Shown: positions 22,701-32,500 of the stretch, one piece after another | How the letters are laid out: each line of letters starts with the position of its first letter | Numbering within the stretch: the first letter of the stretch is position 1 | Notes under the pieces: model-generated | Databases searched by the model: none | What the model was told of the DNA's origin: nothing | What the model saw: only the letters and a program-made list of their open reading frames with translations | Position numbers and translations under genes: made by a program | NCBI GenBank assembly: GCA_016712145.1 | Contig: JADJRO010000001.1 | Coordinates: 496,001-560,000 of the forward strand | Direction of reading: 5' to 3' | Length of the DNA stretch: 64,000 nt | Source of the DNA: Saprospiraceae bacterium | GTDB taxonomy: Bacteria > Bacteroidota > Bacteroidia > Chitinophagales > Saprospiraceae

Positions 22701-24328
22701 CCACAATGATCTGGTGCAGCGCCTCCGCTATTCGTCAACACACCATTACAACCACCCGTGAAACTTGCAGTACCTAACCAGGCATTGAATTTATTGTTGA
22801 TATCTGTTTGTGATTGACATGCATTCTCGGTTGCATTTGTCGGACAAGTCAATACAATTGGGGTATCATCGATAACAGTAAATGTTGCAACGCATGTTTT
22901 TGGTGCTTCACAATCTGATGTTACTGTAAACGTTACACTTGCAGTTCCTCCGCAATGATCCGGTGCACCACTATTATTATTAGTCAACACACCGTTGCAT
23001 CCACCTGTGAAACTTGCAGTGCCTAACCAAGCATTGAATTTATTGTTGATGTCTGTTTGTGATTGACATGCTAATTCTGTTGTATTTGTAGGGCAGGTTA
23101 ATACGATTGGTGTATCATCAATCACAGTAAATGTCGCAACACACGTTACTGGTGCTTCGCAATCCGATGTAACGGTAAATGTTACACTTGCAGTTCCACC
23201 GCAATGATCTGGTGCGGCTCCGGCATTATTTGTTAAAATTCCATTACAACCACCACTGAAACTAGCAGTAGCTAACCAGTTATTGAATTTGGTATTAATG
23301 TCTGTTTGTGTTTGACATGCATTTTCTGTTACATTATTTGCACAGGTCAATACTACCGGTGAACTCTGTACAGTAAATGTTGCTACACAGGTTTTTGGTG
23401 CTTCACAATCTGAAGTAACAGTAAATGTTACACTCGCTGTTCCTCCGCAGGCTGGGGGAGCACCTGTATTGTTATTTGTACGAATACTGTTGCAGCCACC
23501 ACTGTGCATAGCTGTGGCTAACCAATTCGTAAACTTGGTATTGATTGCTGTTTGTGTTTGACATGCAGCTTCCGTTACATTACTTGGACAAGTCAAAACA
23601 ACTGCAGGTGCATTGGTAACGGTGAATGTTGCAACGCATGTTTTTGGTGCTTCACAATCTGAGGTTACGGTAAATGTTACACTGGTTGATCCACCACAAG
23701 CTAGCGGTGCTGTACCTCCACTATTGGTCAATACGCCATTGCATCCACCTGTAAAGTTTGCTGTAGCTACCCAGTTGTTGAATTTGGTATTGATGTCAGT
23801 TTGTGATTGACATGCATTCTCAGTTACGTTTGCTGGACAGTTTAATACCACTGCAGGTGCATTCGTAACGGTGAATGTTGCTACACAGGTTTTCGGTGCT
23901 TCACAATCCGATGTTACGGTAAAAGTTACACTTGCAGTTCCTCCACAATGATTTGGAGCGGCACCGGCATTGTTTGTAAGAACGCCATTGCATCCGCCCG
24001 TGAAACTTGCAGTACCTAACCAGGCATTGAATTTATTGTTGATGTCCGTTTGTGATTGACATGCATTCTCTGTTGCATTTGTAGGACAGGTTAATACCAC
24101 CACTGGTGCATTCGTTACGGTGAATGTTGCTACACAGGTTTTCGGTGCTTCGCAATCGGATGTCACGGTAAACGTTACACTTGCAGTTCCACCGCAATGA
24201 TCTGGAGCGGCGCCGGCATTATTGGTTAAAATTCCATTGCATCCGCCGCTGAAACTTGCAGTACCTAACCATGCATTGAATTTATTGTTGATGTCAGTTT
24301 GTGATTGACATGCATTTTTCTGTTGCAT
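10763..24328 (-). CDS. Giant cysteine-rich repeat surface protein, C-terminal part (after frameshift)
   Basis: This is the downstream 4,521-codon half of one giant gene starting at 39386. The apparent ATG at 24328 is not a real start: it falls inside a repeat and exists only because one extra T near 24315-24319 shifts the frame. The part contains about 45 repeats of about 83 residues with six conserved cysteines (LTC, ACQTQ, GGCN, ACGG or HCGG, VTSDC, KTC), down to about base 13,160. After them come an HYR-like segment, a third jelly-roll-like module (about 12,930-12,330), further HYR-like domains (12,300-11,400), a thrombospondin-type-3-like calcium-binding stretch (DADCDGVWDVCDVCPGG, near 11,370), and a C-terminal type A T9SS sorting domain (about 11,010-10,763, starting FRIVPNPNYGVFEL and ending in a lysine). 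The protein is therefore expected outside the cell, attached or released. Function is unknown; adhesion or matrix formation is an inference. Confidence 0.85.
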   Translation of the reverse strand: MQQKNACQSQTDINNKFNAWLGTASFSGGCNGILTNNAGAAPDHCGGTASVTFTVTSDCEAPKTCVATFTVTNAPVVVLTCPTNATENACQSQTDINNKFNAWLGTASFTGGCNGVLTNNAGAAPNHCGGTASVTFTVTSDCEAPKTCVATFTVTNAPAVVLNCPANVTENACQSQTDINTKFNNWVATANFTGGCNGVLTNSGGTAPLACGGSTSVTFTVTSDCEAPKTCVATFTVTNAPAVVLTCPSNVTEAACQTQTAINTKFTNWLATAMHSGGCNSIRTNNNTGAPPACGGTASVTFTVTSDCEAPKTCVATFTVQSSPVVLTCANNVTENACQTQTDINTKFNNWLATASFSGGCNGILTNNAGAAPDHCGGTASVTFTVTSDCEAPVTCVATFTVIDDTPIVLTCPTNTTELACQSQTDINNKFNAWLGTASFTGGCNGVLTNNNSGAPDHCGGTASVTFTVTSDCEAPKTCVATFTVIDDTPIVLTCPTNATENACQSQTDINNKFNAWLGTASFTGGCNGVLTNSGGAAPDHCGGTTSVTFTVTSDCEAPKTCVATFTVTNAPVVVLTCPTNATENACQSQTDINNKFNAWLGTASFSGGCNGILTNNAGAAPDHCGGTASVTFTVTSDCEAPKTCVATFTVTNAPVVVLTCPTNATENACQSQTDINNKFNAWLGTASFTGGCNGVLTNNAGAAPNHCGGTASVTFTVTSDCEAPKTCVATFTVTNAPAVVLNCPANVTENACQSQTDINTKFNNWVATANFTGGCNGVLTNSGGTAPLACGGSTSVTFTVTSDCEAPKTCVATFTVTNAPAVVLTCPSNVTEAACQTQTAINTKFTNWLATTMHSGGCNSIRTNNNTGAPPACGGTASVTFTVTSDCEAPKTCVATFTVQSSPVVLTCANNVTENACQTQTDINTKFNNWLATASFSGGCNGILTNNAGAAPDHCGGTTNVTFTVTSDCEAPKTCIASFAVTAAPGVTITCPNNVTEAACQTQAQIDNKFTTWLATATFGGGCNGVLTNSGGTAPDHCGGTSSVTFTVTSDCEAPKTCVATFTVTNAPAVVLTCPTNATEVACQTQTQINNKFNAWLATGSFTGGCNGVLTNSGGAAPDHCGGTTNVTFTVTSDCETPKTCVATFTVLDDVPIVLNCPANVTEAACQTQAQINSKFNTWLGTASFTGGCNGILTNNAGAAPDHCGGTASVTFTVTSDCEAPKTCVATFTVTAATPIVLTCPNNVTEVACQTQADINTKFNNWINSVTTSGGCNPVLTNNGTGAPNHCGGGTTITFTVTSDCDVPKTCTASFVVNDAPPVVLTCPNNVTEAPCQTQGQIDTKFNNWLNTVSFSGGCNSTINNNNTGAPLACGGSTSVTFTVTSDCEPNKTCVATFTVTAAPLVVLTCPTNATELACQSQTTINNKFNTWISTATATGGCNSVFTNNSTGAPPACGGTASVTFTVTSDCEAPKTCVATFTVQSSPVVLTCANNVTETACQTQADINTKFNNWISTTTFTGGCNGVLTNSGGSAPDHCGGSTTVTFTVTSDCEAPKTCVATFAVTAAPGVSITCPNNVTEAACQTQAQIDSKFSNWLTTASFGGGCNAVLTNSGGSAPNHCGGSASVTFTVTSDCESPKTCVATFTVSNATAVVLNCPANTTEAACQTQTSINTKFTNWLATATFSGGCNGVLTNSGGSAPDHCGGSTSVTFTVTSDCEAPKTCVATFTVSNATAVVLTCPTNATENACQTQSQINSKFNAWLATVSTSGGCNPMFTNNNTGAPNACGGSTTVTFTVTSDCEAPKTCAASFTVTAAPTVVLTCPNNVTEGPCQTQSQINSKFNAWLATVSTSGGCNPVFTNNNTGAPNACGGSATVTFTVTSDCEAPKTCTASFAVTAAPAVVLTCPNNVTEGPCQTQGQIDTKFTNWLATVSFSGGCNASIANNNTGAPLACGGSKTVTFTVTSDCEAPKTCTATFTVTAAPGVILTCPNNVTEPACQTQSQINTSFTNWLATVSFSGGCNATISNNNVGAPPACGGVANVVFTVTSDCEAPKSCTATFTVSAATAVVLTCANNVTENACQTQAQIDSKFTAWLNTTNFTGGCNGVLNNNNAGAPNACGGSTTVTFTVTSDCEASKTCTASFTVQSSPVVLTCPNNVTENACQTQSQIDSKFAAWLGTVSTSGGCNSVLTNNNNGAPNHCGGSASVTFTVTSDCESPKTCVATFTVSNATAVVINCPTNVTEAACQTQSAINTKFNNWLATATFSGGCNGVLTNSGGTAPDHCGGSTSVTFTVTSDCESPRTCVATFTVSNATSVTLTCPTNVTENECQTPAQINSKCNAWLATVSPSGGCNSVLTNNNTGAPQACGGSTTVTFTVTSDCEAPKTCSASFTVTAASPVVLTCPSNVTEGPCQTQSQINSKFNAWLATVSTSGGCNPVFTNNNTGAPNACGGSTTVTFTVTSDCEAPKTCTASFAVTSAPAVVLTCPNNVTEAACQTQSQIDSKFTSWLATVSFSGGCNASIANNNTGAPLACGGSKTVTFTVTSDCEAPKTCTATFAVTTAPVVVLTCPNNVTEAACQTQSQIDTKFTNWLATVSFSGGCNASIANNNTGAPLACGGSKTVTFTVTSDCEAPKSCTATFTVTSASSVVLTCANNVTEIACQTQAQIDSKFANWLNTASFSGGCNGVLTNTNTGAPNACGGSTTVTFTVTSDCEAPKTCTASFTVQSSPVVLTCPNNVTENACQTQSQIDSKFNAWLATVTSSGGCNSVLTNNNTGAPNKCGGIATVIFTVTSSCEAPKTCSATFTVSNATAVVLNCPNNVTEAACQTQSQINTKFNNWLATVTTSGGCNPVLTNNNTGAPLACGGTTSVTFSVTSDCETTKTCVASFTVTAAPSVVLTCPTNVTETACQTQAQINTKFNNWLATVSTSGGCNPVFTNNNTGAPNHCGGSTTVTFTVTSDCESPRTCAATFTVSAAPTVILTCPANVTETNCQTQATINSKFNAWLATVSTSGGCNPVFTNNNTGAPNACGGSTTVTFTVTSDCEAPKSCTASFTVTAAPAVVLTCPNNITEAACQTQAQIDGKFTNWLNSVSFSGGCNASISNNNNGAPPACGGSKTVTFTVTSDCEAPKSCTASFTVTAAPAVVLTCPNNVTEAACQTQAQINSQFNTWLATVSFSGGCNASISNNNTGAPNACGGSTTVTFTVTSSCEAPKTCTATFAVTAAPAVVLNCASNVTEIACQSQATIDAKFATWLATATSSGGCNRSLSNNNTGAPNACGGSTTVTFTVTSDCEAPKSCTASFVVSNSPVVLTCPNNVTEASCQTQTSINTKFNTWLNTVTFSGGCNASISNNNVGAPQACGGSTTVTFTVTSTCEAPKSCTATFTVTTAPAVVLTCPNNVTENACQTQSQINTKFNNWLATVSTSGGCNPVLTNNNVGAPQACGGSTTVTFTVTSDCESAKTCSAIFTVTNAPQVILTCPDNQTEAACQTTAQINQKFAAWLATASVTGGCNSVLSNNNNGAPSACGGSVTVTFTVTSDCQSTVTCTSVFTVTTAPAVSMSCPVNVTEAACQTQASINQKFSDWLATLSVSGGCNTNVSNNNNGAPAACGGSKTVIFTATSSCENPVTCSATFTVTAPSPLSVTCPIDVNLNGCRTQFDVDTAFVNWLNSIKTTGGCNVTIANNNNGAPNVCGGSKTVQFTVTSSCESPKTCSATFAVIPLATPQITCPNNITINCDESTLPSRTGNPTGLDGCGDNGTITYQDQVVPGICSGNYIINRTWTITDRCGGTDDCVQTITLIDNKAPTFTMPNDIIIYTKRTNAGTQTLVNYDFNFGNSYVSLAPKLYSGITSVMTNSVNPFMRTNGTPSAGLAFANNPVAGKALTVANSFSSGGNWQFNISGRNLAAFTNFKVYVQAFRKGTGSATNLIMEVSTDAANWTTFSNTALTTGSWVECTATVPGISYPTQFYIRIRYSGGSNTDPKDLHIDNFQIQGYRDAKLCDFDDVPDITGYPTNISDACDQNPTATYRDSAAIADCVSKVYRTWIVTDECGNSTVGNTKQVITIEDTLGPVVICPSGSSLSRKADTTKCHYTVINNELDATATDDCFDPSTVSNNWNNNSTLSGVQLPVGVHTIIWTATDNCGNTSTCSFSITIFEIEPPVARCKGDSILLDSTGNYTITVNNINAGSTDNCGIKSMKLNRYVYGCDDIPSRKVILTVTDSTGLSDTCEADLKIRDGLAPKLTCKNISIVLPSSGTKTITADSVISFAKDNCGITKKTVTPNTFTCSSSKVTTVTVEVRDVTGNTSTCTATVTISNTQDADCDGVWDVCDVCPGGDDKVDNDGDGKPDCKFPPIFPKVKSTWKCGTNPNRVYIAKIGTNGKCTTTCVNYLTWINNPGPNEYLGPCKTCPEGLQGYTDIYKGLIGDPDDPERNANDPENGLPFRIVPNPNYGVFELVFDAIVEDGTLEIYNLMGEKVWMQRITEITERLTMNSNEFKNGAAGVYRIVLKNNTGKSVQTLLIMK

Positions 24329-26590
24329 TTGTTGGAGAGGTTAATACAACAACCGGTGCATTGGTTACGGTAAATGTTGCTACACAGGTCTTTGGTGCTT
24401 CACAATCGGATGTAACGGTAAATGTTACACTGGCTGTTCCACCACAATGATCCGGTGCGGAGCCTCCGCTATTCGTCAACACACCATTACAACCACCCGT
24501 GAAACTTGCAGTACCTAACCAGGCATTGAATTTATTGTTGATATCTGTTTGTGATTGACATGCATTCTCGGTTGCATTTGTCGGACAAGTCAATACAATT
24601 GGGGTATCATCGATAACAGTAAATGTTGCAACGCATGTTTTTGGTGCTTCACAATCTGATGTTACTGTAAACGTTACACTTGCAGTTCCTCCGCAATGAT
24701 CAGGTGCACCACTATTATTATTAGTCAACACACCGTTGCATCCACCTGTGAAACTTGCAGTGCCTAACCAAGCATTGAATTTATTATTTATGTCTGTTTG
24801 TGATTGACAAGCTAATTCTGTTGTATTTGTAGGGCAGGTTAATACAACCGTAGGTGCATCTTGAACTGTAAATGTTGCAACACACGTTACTGGTGCTTCA
24901 CAATCCGATGTAACGGTAAATGTTACACTTGCAGTTCCACCGCAATGATCTGGTGCGGCTCCGGCATTATTTGTTAAAATTCCATTACAACCTCCACTGA
25001 AGCTTGCAGTAGCTAACCAGTTATTGAATTTGGTATTGATTGCAGTTTGTGTTTGACATGCAGTTTCTGTTACATTATTTGCACATGTCAATACTACCGG
25101 TGAACTCTGTACAGTAAATGTAGCTACACACGTTTTTGGTGCTTCACAATCTGATGTAACAGTAAATGTTACACTCGCTGTTCCGCCGCAGGCTGGGGGA
25201 GCACCTGTATTGTTATTTGTACGTACACTGTTGCAGCCACCACTGTGCATAGCTGTGGCTAACCAATTCGTAAACTTGGTATTGATTGCTGTTTGTGTTT
25301 GACATGCAGCTTCCGTTACATTACTTGGACAAGTCAATACTACTGCAGGTGCATTGGTAACAGTGAATGTTGCAACGCATGTTTTTGGTGCTTCACAATC
25401 TGAGGTTACGGTAAATGTTACACTGGTTGATCCACCACAAGCTAGCGGTGCTGTACCTCCACTATTGGTCAATACGCCATTGCAGCCACCTGTAAAGTTT
25501 GCAGTTGCTACCCAGTTGTTGAATTTGGTATTGATGTCTGTTTGTGATTGACATGCATTCTCAGTTACGTTTGCTGGACAGTTTAATACCACAGCCGGTG
25601 CATTCGTAACGGTGAATGTTGCTACACATGTTTTTGGTGCTTCACAATCCGATGTTACGGTAAATGTTACACTTGCAGTTCCTCCACAATGATTAGGTGC
25701 TGTACCGGCATTGTTTGTAAGAATGCCATTGCATCCGCCGCTGAAACTTGCAGTACCTAACCAGGCATTGAATTTATTGTTGATGTCCGTTTGTGATTGA
25801 CATGCATTCTCTGTTGCATTTGTAGGACAGGTTAATACCACCACTGGTGCATTCGTTACGGTGAATGTTGCTACACAGGTTTTCGGTGCTTCGCAATCGG
25901 ATGTCACGGTAAACGTTACACTTGCCGTTCCACCGCAATGATCTGGAGCGGCGCCGGCATTATTTGTTAAAATTCCATTGCATCCGCCGCTGAAACTTGC
26001 AGTACCTAACCATGCATTGAATTTATTGTTGATGTCAGTTTGTGATTGACATGCATTTTCTGTTGCATTAGCTGGACAGGTTAATACAACAACCGGTGCA
26101 TTGGTTACGGTAAATGTTGCTACACATGTTTTTGGTGCTTCACAATCGGATGTAACCGTAAAAGTTACACTGGCAGTTCCACCACAATGATCCGGTGCGG
26201 AGCCTCCGCTATTCGTCAACACACCATTACAACCTCCTGTAAAGCTTGCAGTTGCCAACCAGTTATTGAATTTTGTATTGATGTTTGTTTGAGATTGACA
26301 TGCATTCTCGGTTGCATTTGTCGGACAAGTCAATACAATTGGGGTATCATCGATAACAGTAAATGTTGCAACGCATGTTTTTGGTGCTTCACAATCTGAT
26401 GTTACTGTAAACGTTACACTTGCTGTTCCCCCGCAATGATCCGGTGCTCCACTATTATTATTAGTCAACACACCGTTGCATCCACCAGTGAAACTTGCAG
26501 TGCCTAACCAAGCATTGAATTTATTGTTGATGTCTGTTTGTGATTGACATGCTAATTCGCTTGTATTAGTTGGGCATGTTAATACAACCG
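21360..26590 (-). repeat. Higher-order repeat: three tandem copies of a 7-domain, 1,740-bp unit
   Basis: Seven successive domains recur in the same order three times with a period of 1,740 bp: about 26,590-24,850, 24,845-23,105 and 23,105-21,360. Marker strings such as MHSGGCNS and the domain pair with IDDTPIVL recur at that spacing. Bases 21,773-22,578 and 23,513-24,318 are identical over about 806 bp by line-by-line comparison, while the third copy differs at scattered sites. This indicates recent segmental duplication or gene conversion, or an assembly artefact. Confidence 0.9.
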
Positions 26591-29500
26591 TAGGTGCATC
26601 TTGAACTGTAAATGTTGCAACACACGTTACTGGTGCTTCGCAATCCGATGTAACGGTAAATGTTACAGAACGACTTCCACCGCAATGATTTGGTGCGGAT
26701 CCACCACTATTTGTCAGAACCCCATTGCAACCCCCAGTAAAGTTAGCAGTGGCTAACCAATTAGAAAATTTAGAATCAATGGTTGCTTGAGACTGACATG
26801 AAAGTTCAGTTGTATTTGATGGACAATTTAAAATAACTGCTGGAGCATTTGTAACTGTGAACGTAGCAACACATGTAACTGGAGCTTCACATGTAGAAGT
26901 AACTGTAAATGTTACGGATCGTGAACCTCCGCAATGATTTGGAGCAGCACCTCCACTATTAGTTAAAACACCACTACAACCACCTGTGAAACTTGCTGTT
27001 GTCAACCAGGAATTAAATTTATTATCAATTGTAGTTTGAGACTGACATTCAAGTTCGGTTACATTATTTGCACAAGTCAATATTACCGGTGATGATTCAA
27101 CTGTAAATGTTGCCACACATGTTTTTGGCGCTTCACAATCTGACGTAACTGTAAATGTCACACTTGCAGTACCACCGCAAGCAAGTGGAGCACCTGTATT
27201 ATTGTTTGTCAATACAGAAGCACATCCACCACTAAAAGTTGCGGTAGCGAGCCAATTTGTAAATTTCGTATTGATTGCAGTTTGTGTTTGGCAGGCTGCT
27301 TCAGTTACATTGGCCGGACAATTTAATACCACAGCCGGTGCATCGGTAACAGTAAATGTGCGTACACATGATTTTGGAGATTCACAATCGGACGTTACGG
27401 TAAATGTTACACTGGCAGTTCCACCACAAGCAAGTGGTGCACCTGTATTGTTATTAGTTAAAACACTGTTACAACCTCCAGTAAAAGACATGGTTGCCAA
27501 CCAATTATTAAATTTTGTATTAATTGTTGATTGAGATTGACAAGCTGCTTCTGTCACATTATTTGGACAAGTTAAAACTACTGCGGGAGCAGGATCAACT
27601 GTAAAGAAAGCCTCACATGTTTTAGGAGCTTCGCAATCTGATGTTACTGTAAATGTAACTGCAACTGTAGAGCCTCCACATCGATTTGGAGGAGCAGGTG
27701 CATTGTTGGTCATCACACCATTACATCCTCCTGTAAAGGTGGCTGAAGCAATCCAATTATTATACTTGGTATCGATATCAGTTTGAGATTGGCAGGCAGC
27801 TTCTGTTCTATTAGATGGACAAGTCAAAACGACAGCGGGTGCATCACTTACGGTAAATGTAGCCACACACGTTTTTGGTGCTTCACAATCTGATGTCACA
27901 GTAAAAGTAACTGATCGTGATCCACCACAACGATCCGGCGCAGTACCGCCACTATTGGTCAATACACCATTACATCCTCCTGTAAAATTTGCAGTTGCTA
28001 ACCAGGCATTAAACTTATTATTTATATCTGTTTGAGTCTGACATGAATTTTCAGTAACATTTGAAGGACAGTTTAATACAACTATAGGTGCATTGGTAAC
28101 AGTAAATGTTGCAACACAGGTTCTATTGGGTTCACAATCAGAAGTAACTGTAAATGTTACAGATTTAGATCCACCACAAGCCATGGGTGCACCTGAATTA
28201 TTATTTGTATAAACTGGATTGCAGCCACCTGAATAACTAAATGTATTAATCCAATTTGAAAATTTGGAATCAATCGTTGCTTGCGTTTGACAAGCAGCTT
28301 CCGTTACATTGGAAGGACAAGTCAAACTAATTACTGGAGCATTTTGCACAGTAAATGTAGCAACACAGGTTTTTGAAGATTCACAATCAGATGTAACCGT
28401 AAATGTTACAGATTTCGATCCTCCGCATGCTGAAGGAGCTCCACTGTTATTATTTGTAGTAATAGGATTGCAACCACCGGTTACAGAAACAGAACTCAAC
28501 CAATTTGCAAACTTAGAATCAATAGTCGCTTGTGACTGACATGATAGTTCAGTTGTATTACTTGGGCAGGTTAATACAACTGGAGGTGCAGTTGTTACAG
28601 TAAAACTCGCAACGCATGTTCGAGTGGTTTCACAATCAGAAGTAACGGTAAAAGTTACAGATGTTGTACCGCCACATGCTAATGGAGCACCTGTATTATT
28701 ATTCGTTAAAACTGGATTACATCCACCTGTAAGTGAAACCGTACTCAACCACGCATTAAATTTTGAATTAATAGTTGATTGTGATTGACATTCAAGTTCT
28801 GTTGTATTAGATGGACATGTTAAAACAACCGGAGGTGCATTCGTAACAGTAAATGTTGCTACACAAGTTTTAGGCGACTCGCAATCTGATGTCACTGTAA
28901 ATGTAACACTGGTAGAGCCACCACAAGCTAAAGGTGCAGTACCGCCACTGTTTGTTAAAACACCACTACAACCACCGCTAAAGTTTGCAGTTGTAATCCA
29001 AGTATTAAATTTAGAATTAATTGAAGCCTGGGTTTGACAAGGATTTTCAGTTACGTTTGCTGGACAGTTTAGTACAACTGCCGGTGCATTGGTTACTGTA
29101 AATGTTCTTACACAAGTTTTTGGAGATTCACAATCTGAAGTTACTGTAAAGGTTACACTGGCCGTTCCACCACAAGCAAGCGGTGCACCCGTATTGTTAT
29201 TAGTTAAAACACTGTTACAACCTCCAGTAAAAGACATGGTTGCTAGCCAATTATTAAATTTCGTATTAATTGTTGATTGAGTTTGACAAGCCGCTTCCGT
29301 TACGTTACTTGGACAATTTAAAACAACATTTGGCGCTGGATCTACCGTAAACATTGCTTCACAAGTCACTGGAGCTTCGCAATCCGAAGTTACTGTAAAT
29401 ATTACAGTAATTGGTGAACCACCGCAATGATTTGGTGGAGCAGGTGCGTTATTTGTCAACACCCCATTGCATCCGCCTGTAAACGATGCAGTTGCTAACC

Positions 29501-32500
29501 AACTATTATATTTTGTATCTATATCCGTTTGCGATTGACATGCAGCTTCATTTCTATTTGAAGGACACACTAACACTACGGAAGTTGCATTACTAACTGT
29601 AAATGTTGCAACACACGTTTTTGGAGCTTCGCAATCGGATGTTACTGTAAACGTTACTGATTTAGAACCACCACAATGATCCGGCGCGCCGGTATTGTTA
29701 TTGGTAATCATGCCATTACAACCACCAGTAAAACTTGCTGTGGCTAACCATGCATTGAATTTTGAATTTATTACAGTTTGCGTTTGGCACGCTGCCTCTG
29801 TAACATTTGATGCACAGGTTAAAACTACAGCTGGTGAATTCGTTACTGTAAAAGTAGCAACACAAGTTTTTGGAGCTTCACAATCAGAAGTCACTGTAAA
29901 TGTAACTGAACGCGAACCACCACAATGATCTGGAGCTGCGCCACCACTATTAGTTAAGACGCCATTACAACCACCGGTAAATGTTGTGGTGTTCAACCAG
30001 TTATTGAATTTTGTGTTAATATCTGATTGACTTTGGCAAGCATTTTCAGTGACATTAGATGCGCAGGTCAAAACAACTGGAGGAGCATTTGTAACTGTAA
30101 ATGTTGCAACACATGTTTTTGGAGCTTCGCAATCTGAAGTAACAGTAAATGTTACAGATTTAGATCCACCGCAATGGTCTGGAGCACCGGAATTGTTATT
30201 TGTTGAAATTGGATTACATCCACCTGATGTGCTTACCGTTGCAAGCCAAGCACTAAATTTAGAATTGATCGTTGCTTGAGTTTGACAAGCGTTTTCTGTA
30301 ACGTTTGATGGACAGGTTAAAACAACAGGAGGCGCATTCGTGACTGTAAAAGTAGCTACACAGGTTTTTGGCGCTTCGCAATCTGAAGTAACTGTAAAAG
30401 TTACAGAAGCGGATCCACCGCAAGCCATTGGCGCTCCCGTATTATTATTTGTAAAAACAGGATTACATCCTCCACTTGTACTAACCGTTGCAAGCCAAGC
30501 ACTAAATTTAGAATTGATCGTTGCTTGAGTTTGACAAGCGTTTTCTGTAACGTTAGATGGACATGTCAACACCACCGGTGGCGCATTGGTTACCGTAAAT
30601 GTTGCTACACATGTTTTTGGTGCTTCGCAATCGGAAGTAACCGTAAATGTAACGGATGAAGTGCCTCCGCATGCCATGGGTGCACCGGTATTATTATTTG
30701 TAGAAACAGGATTGCATCCACCGCTTGTACTTAAAGTAGCCAACCATGCATTGAATTTTGTATTTATCGCAGTTTGTGTTTGACATGCATTTTCAGTAAC
30801 ATTAGATGGACACGTTAAAACAACAGGAGGTGCATTTGTAACAGTAAATGTTGCTACACATGTTTTTGGTGCTTCGCAATCGGAAGTAACGGTAAATGTA
30901 ACCGATTTTGAACCACCACAATGATCGGGCGCAGTTCCACCATTATTTGTTAAGATTCCATTACATCCCCCTGAAAAGCTTGCAGACGCCAACCATGCTG
31001 TAAATTTAGAATCAATAGCAGCTTGAGTTTGACACGAATTCTCGGTGACATTTGAAGGACAGGTCAATGAAACAGGAGTTGCATTGGTAACTGTGAATGT
31101 AGCAACACAAGTTTTAGGTGCTTCACAATCAGATGTAACTGTAAATGTAACTGATTTTGATCCTCCACAATGATCCGGAGCGGCACCGCCACTGTTAGTT
31201 AAAACTCCGTTGCATCCTCCACTAAATGTTGCATTTCCTAACCAGGCTGCAAATTTAGAATCAATTGCTGCTTGTGTTTGACAAGCTGCTTCTGTAACAT
31301 TTGAAGGACAAGTCAAAATAACAGCCGTTGCATTTGTTACTGTGAATGTTGCAACACAAGTTTTTGGTGCTTCACAATCTGAAGTTGCTGTAAAAGTCAC
31401 AGATTTAGATCCACCGCAATGATCAGGAGCAGTTCCTCCACTATTATTAGTCAACATAACATTACAGCCACCGGTAGCACTGGCAGTTGCTAACCATGCG
31501 TTAAATTTTGAATTGATTGTTGCTTGCGATTGACAAGCTGCTTCAGTAGCATTGCTTGGGCATGTTAAAACAACTGCTGTTGCATTAGTCACTGTAAAAG
31601 TAGCAACACAAGTTTTGGGTGCTTCACAATCTGATGTAACAGTGAAAGTTACTGATCGACTTCCACCACAATGATCCGGAGCAGAGCCTCCGCTGTTTGT
31701 AAATACGGGATTACAACCTCCTGTACTGGTTGCATTGTTTAACCAAGTAGCAAATTTTGAATCGATTGCAGCTTGTGTTTGACATGAAGCTTCAGTGGCA
31801 TTGCTTGGGCAGGTTAATACAATCGGAGTAGCAGCCGTAACTGTAAATGTTCTCACACAAGTTTGAGGATCAGCACAATCGCTTGTTGCAGTAAATGTTA
31901 CAGATGCAGTACCACCACAAGCCATTGGAGCTCCTGTGTTGTTGTTACTAAACATGGTATTACAACCTCCAGTGACGCTAGCAGTAGCCAACCAAGCATT
32001 GAATTTACTATTTATTGTGGATTGAGTTTGACAAGCTGCTTCAGTTTGATTATTTGGACATGTTAAAAACGGACCAGGCTTAGGATCCACTTGTATATCC
32101 TGAACACAACTGGCCATATTACCACATGAGTCAGTAACAGTCCAGGTTCTATGAATTAATTTATCTCCCGGACAATCGCCAGGTACGATATCATCTGAAT
32201 AATCTGGATCAATCATACCATCAGTGCAATTATCTTCTCCGGTTGCAAATCCGGTTGCACCTGGTTCTGTTGATTGTTCACAATCCACCGTAATATTCGG
32301 TGGACAAATAATCGTTGGTGCTGCAGTGTCTATAGCAGTAATATTTTGAATCGCCGAATTGATATTATTACAATCGTCGGTAACAATCCATCGTCTCATG
32401 ATAATCATTTCATCCGGACAAGCTCCTGTAGTAATTTCATCTACATATTCAACCCGAGGATCCATATCGCAATTATCTTTTACGTTTGTTGGAACGCCGG

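Larger units (their letters stand above)
13160..32075 (-). repeat. Repeat block II: about 76 tandem copies of a ~249-bp coding repeat
   Basis: I counted about 76 consecutive copies of an ~83-residue domain, each about 249 bp. The consensus begins VVLTCPxNVTEAACQTQ, continues INxKFNxWLATxSxSGGCN, then TNNNTGAPxACGG, VTFTVTSDCEAPKTC and ATFTV. Each has six cysteines, which suggests up to three disulfides per domain once exported. Three sub-types differ in the loop before the fourth cysteine: NNNTGAPxACGG, NSGGxAPDHCGG and the rarer NNAPAPPNRCGG. Divergence rises toward both ends of the block, and the centre (21.4-26.6 kb) is the most homogeneous. The repeat resembles HYR/Ig-like secreted domains of Bacteroidota; I cannot give a certain family name. 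Confidence 0.9.

Noticed and set aside
10763..24328. A second independent giant gene starting at ATG 24328
   Set aside because: That ATG lies inside a repeat and arises only from the extra T; it has no signal peptide, and the total length becomes divisible by three after removing one base.
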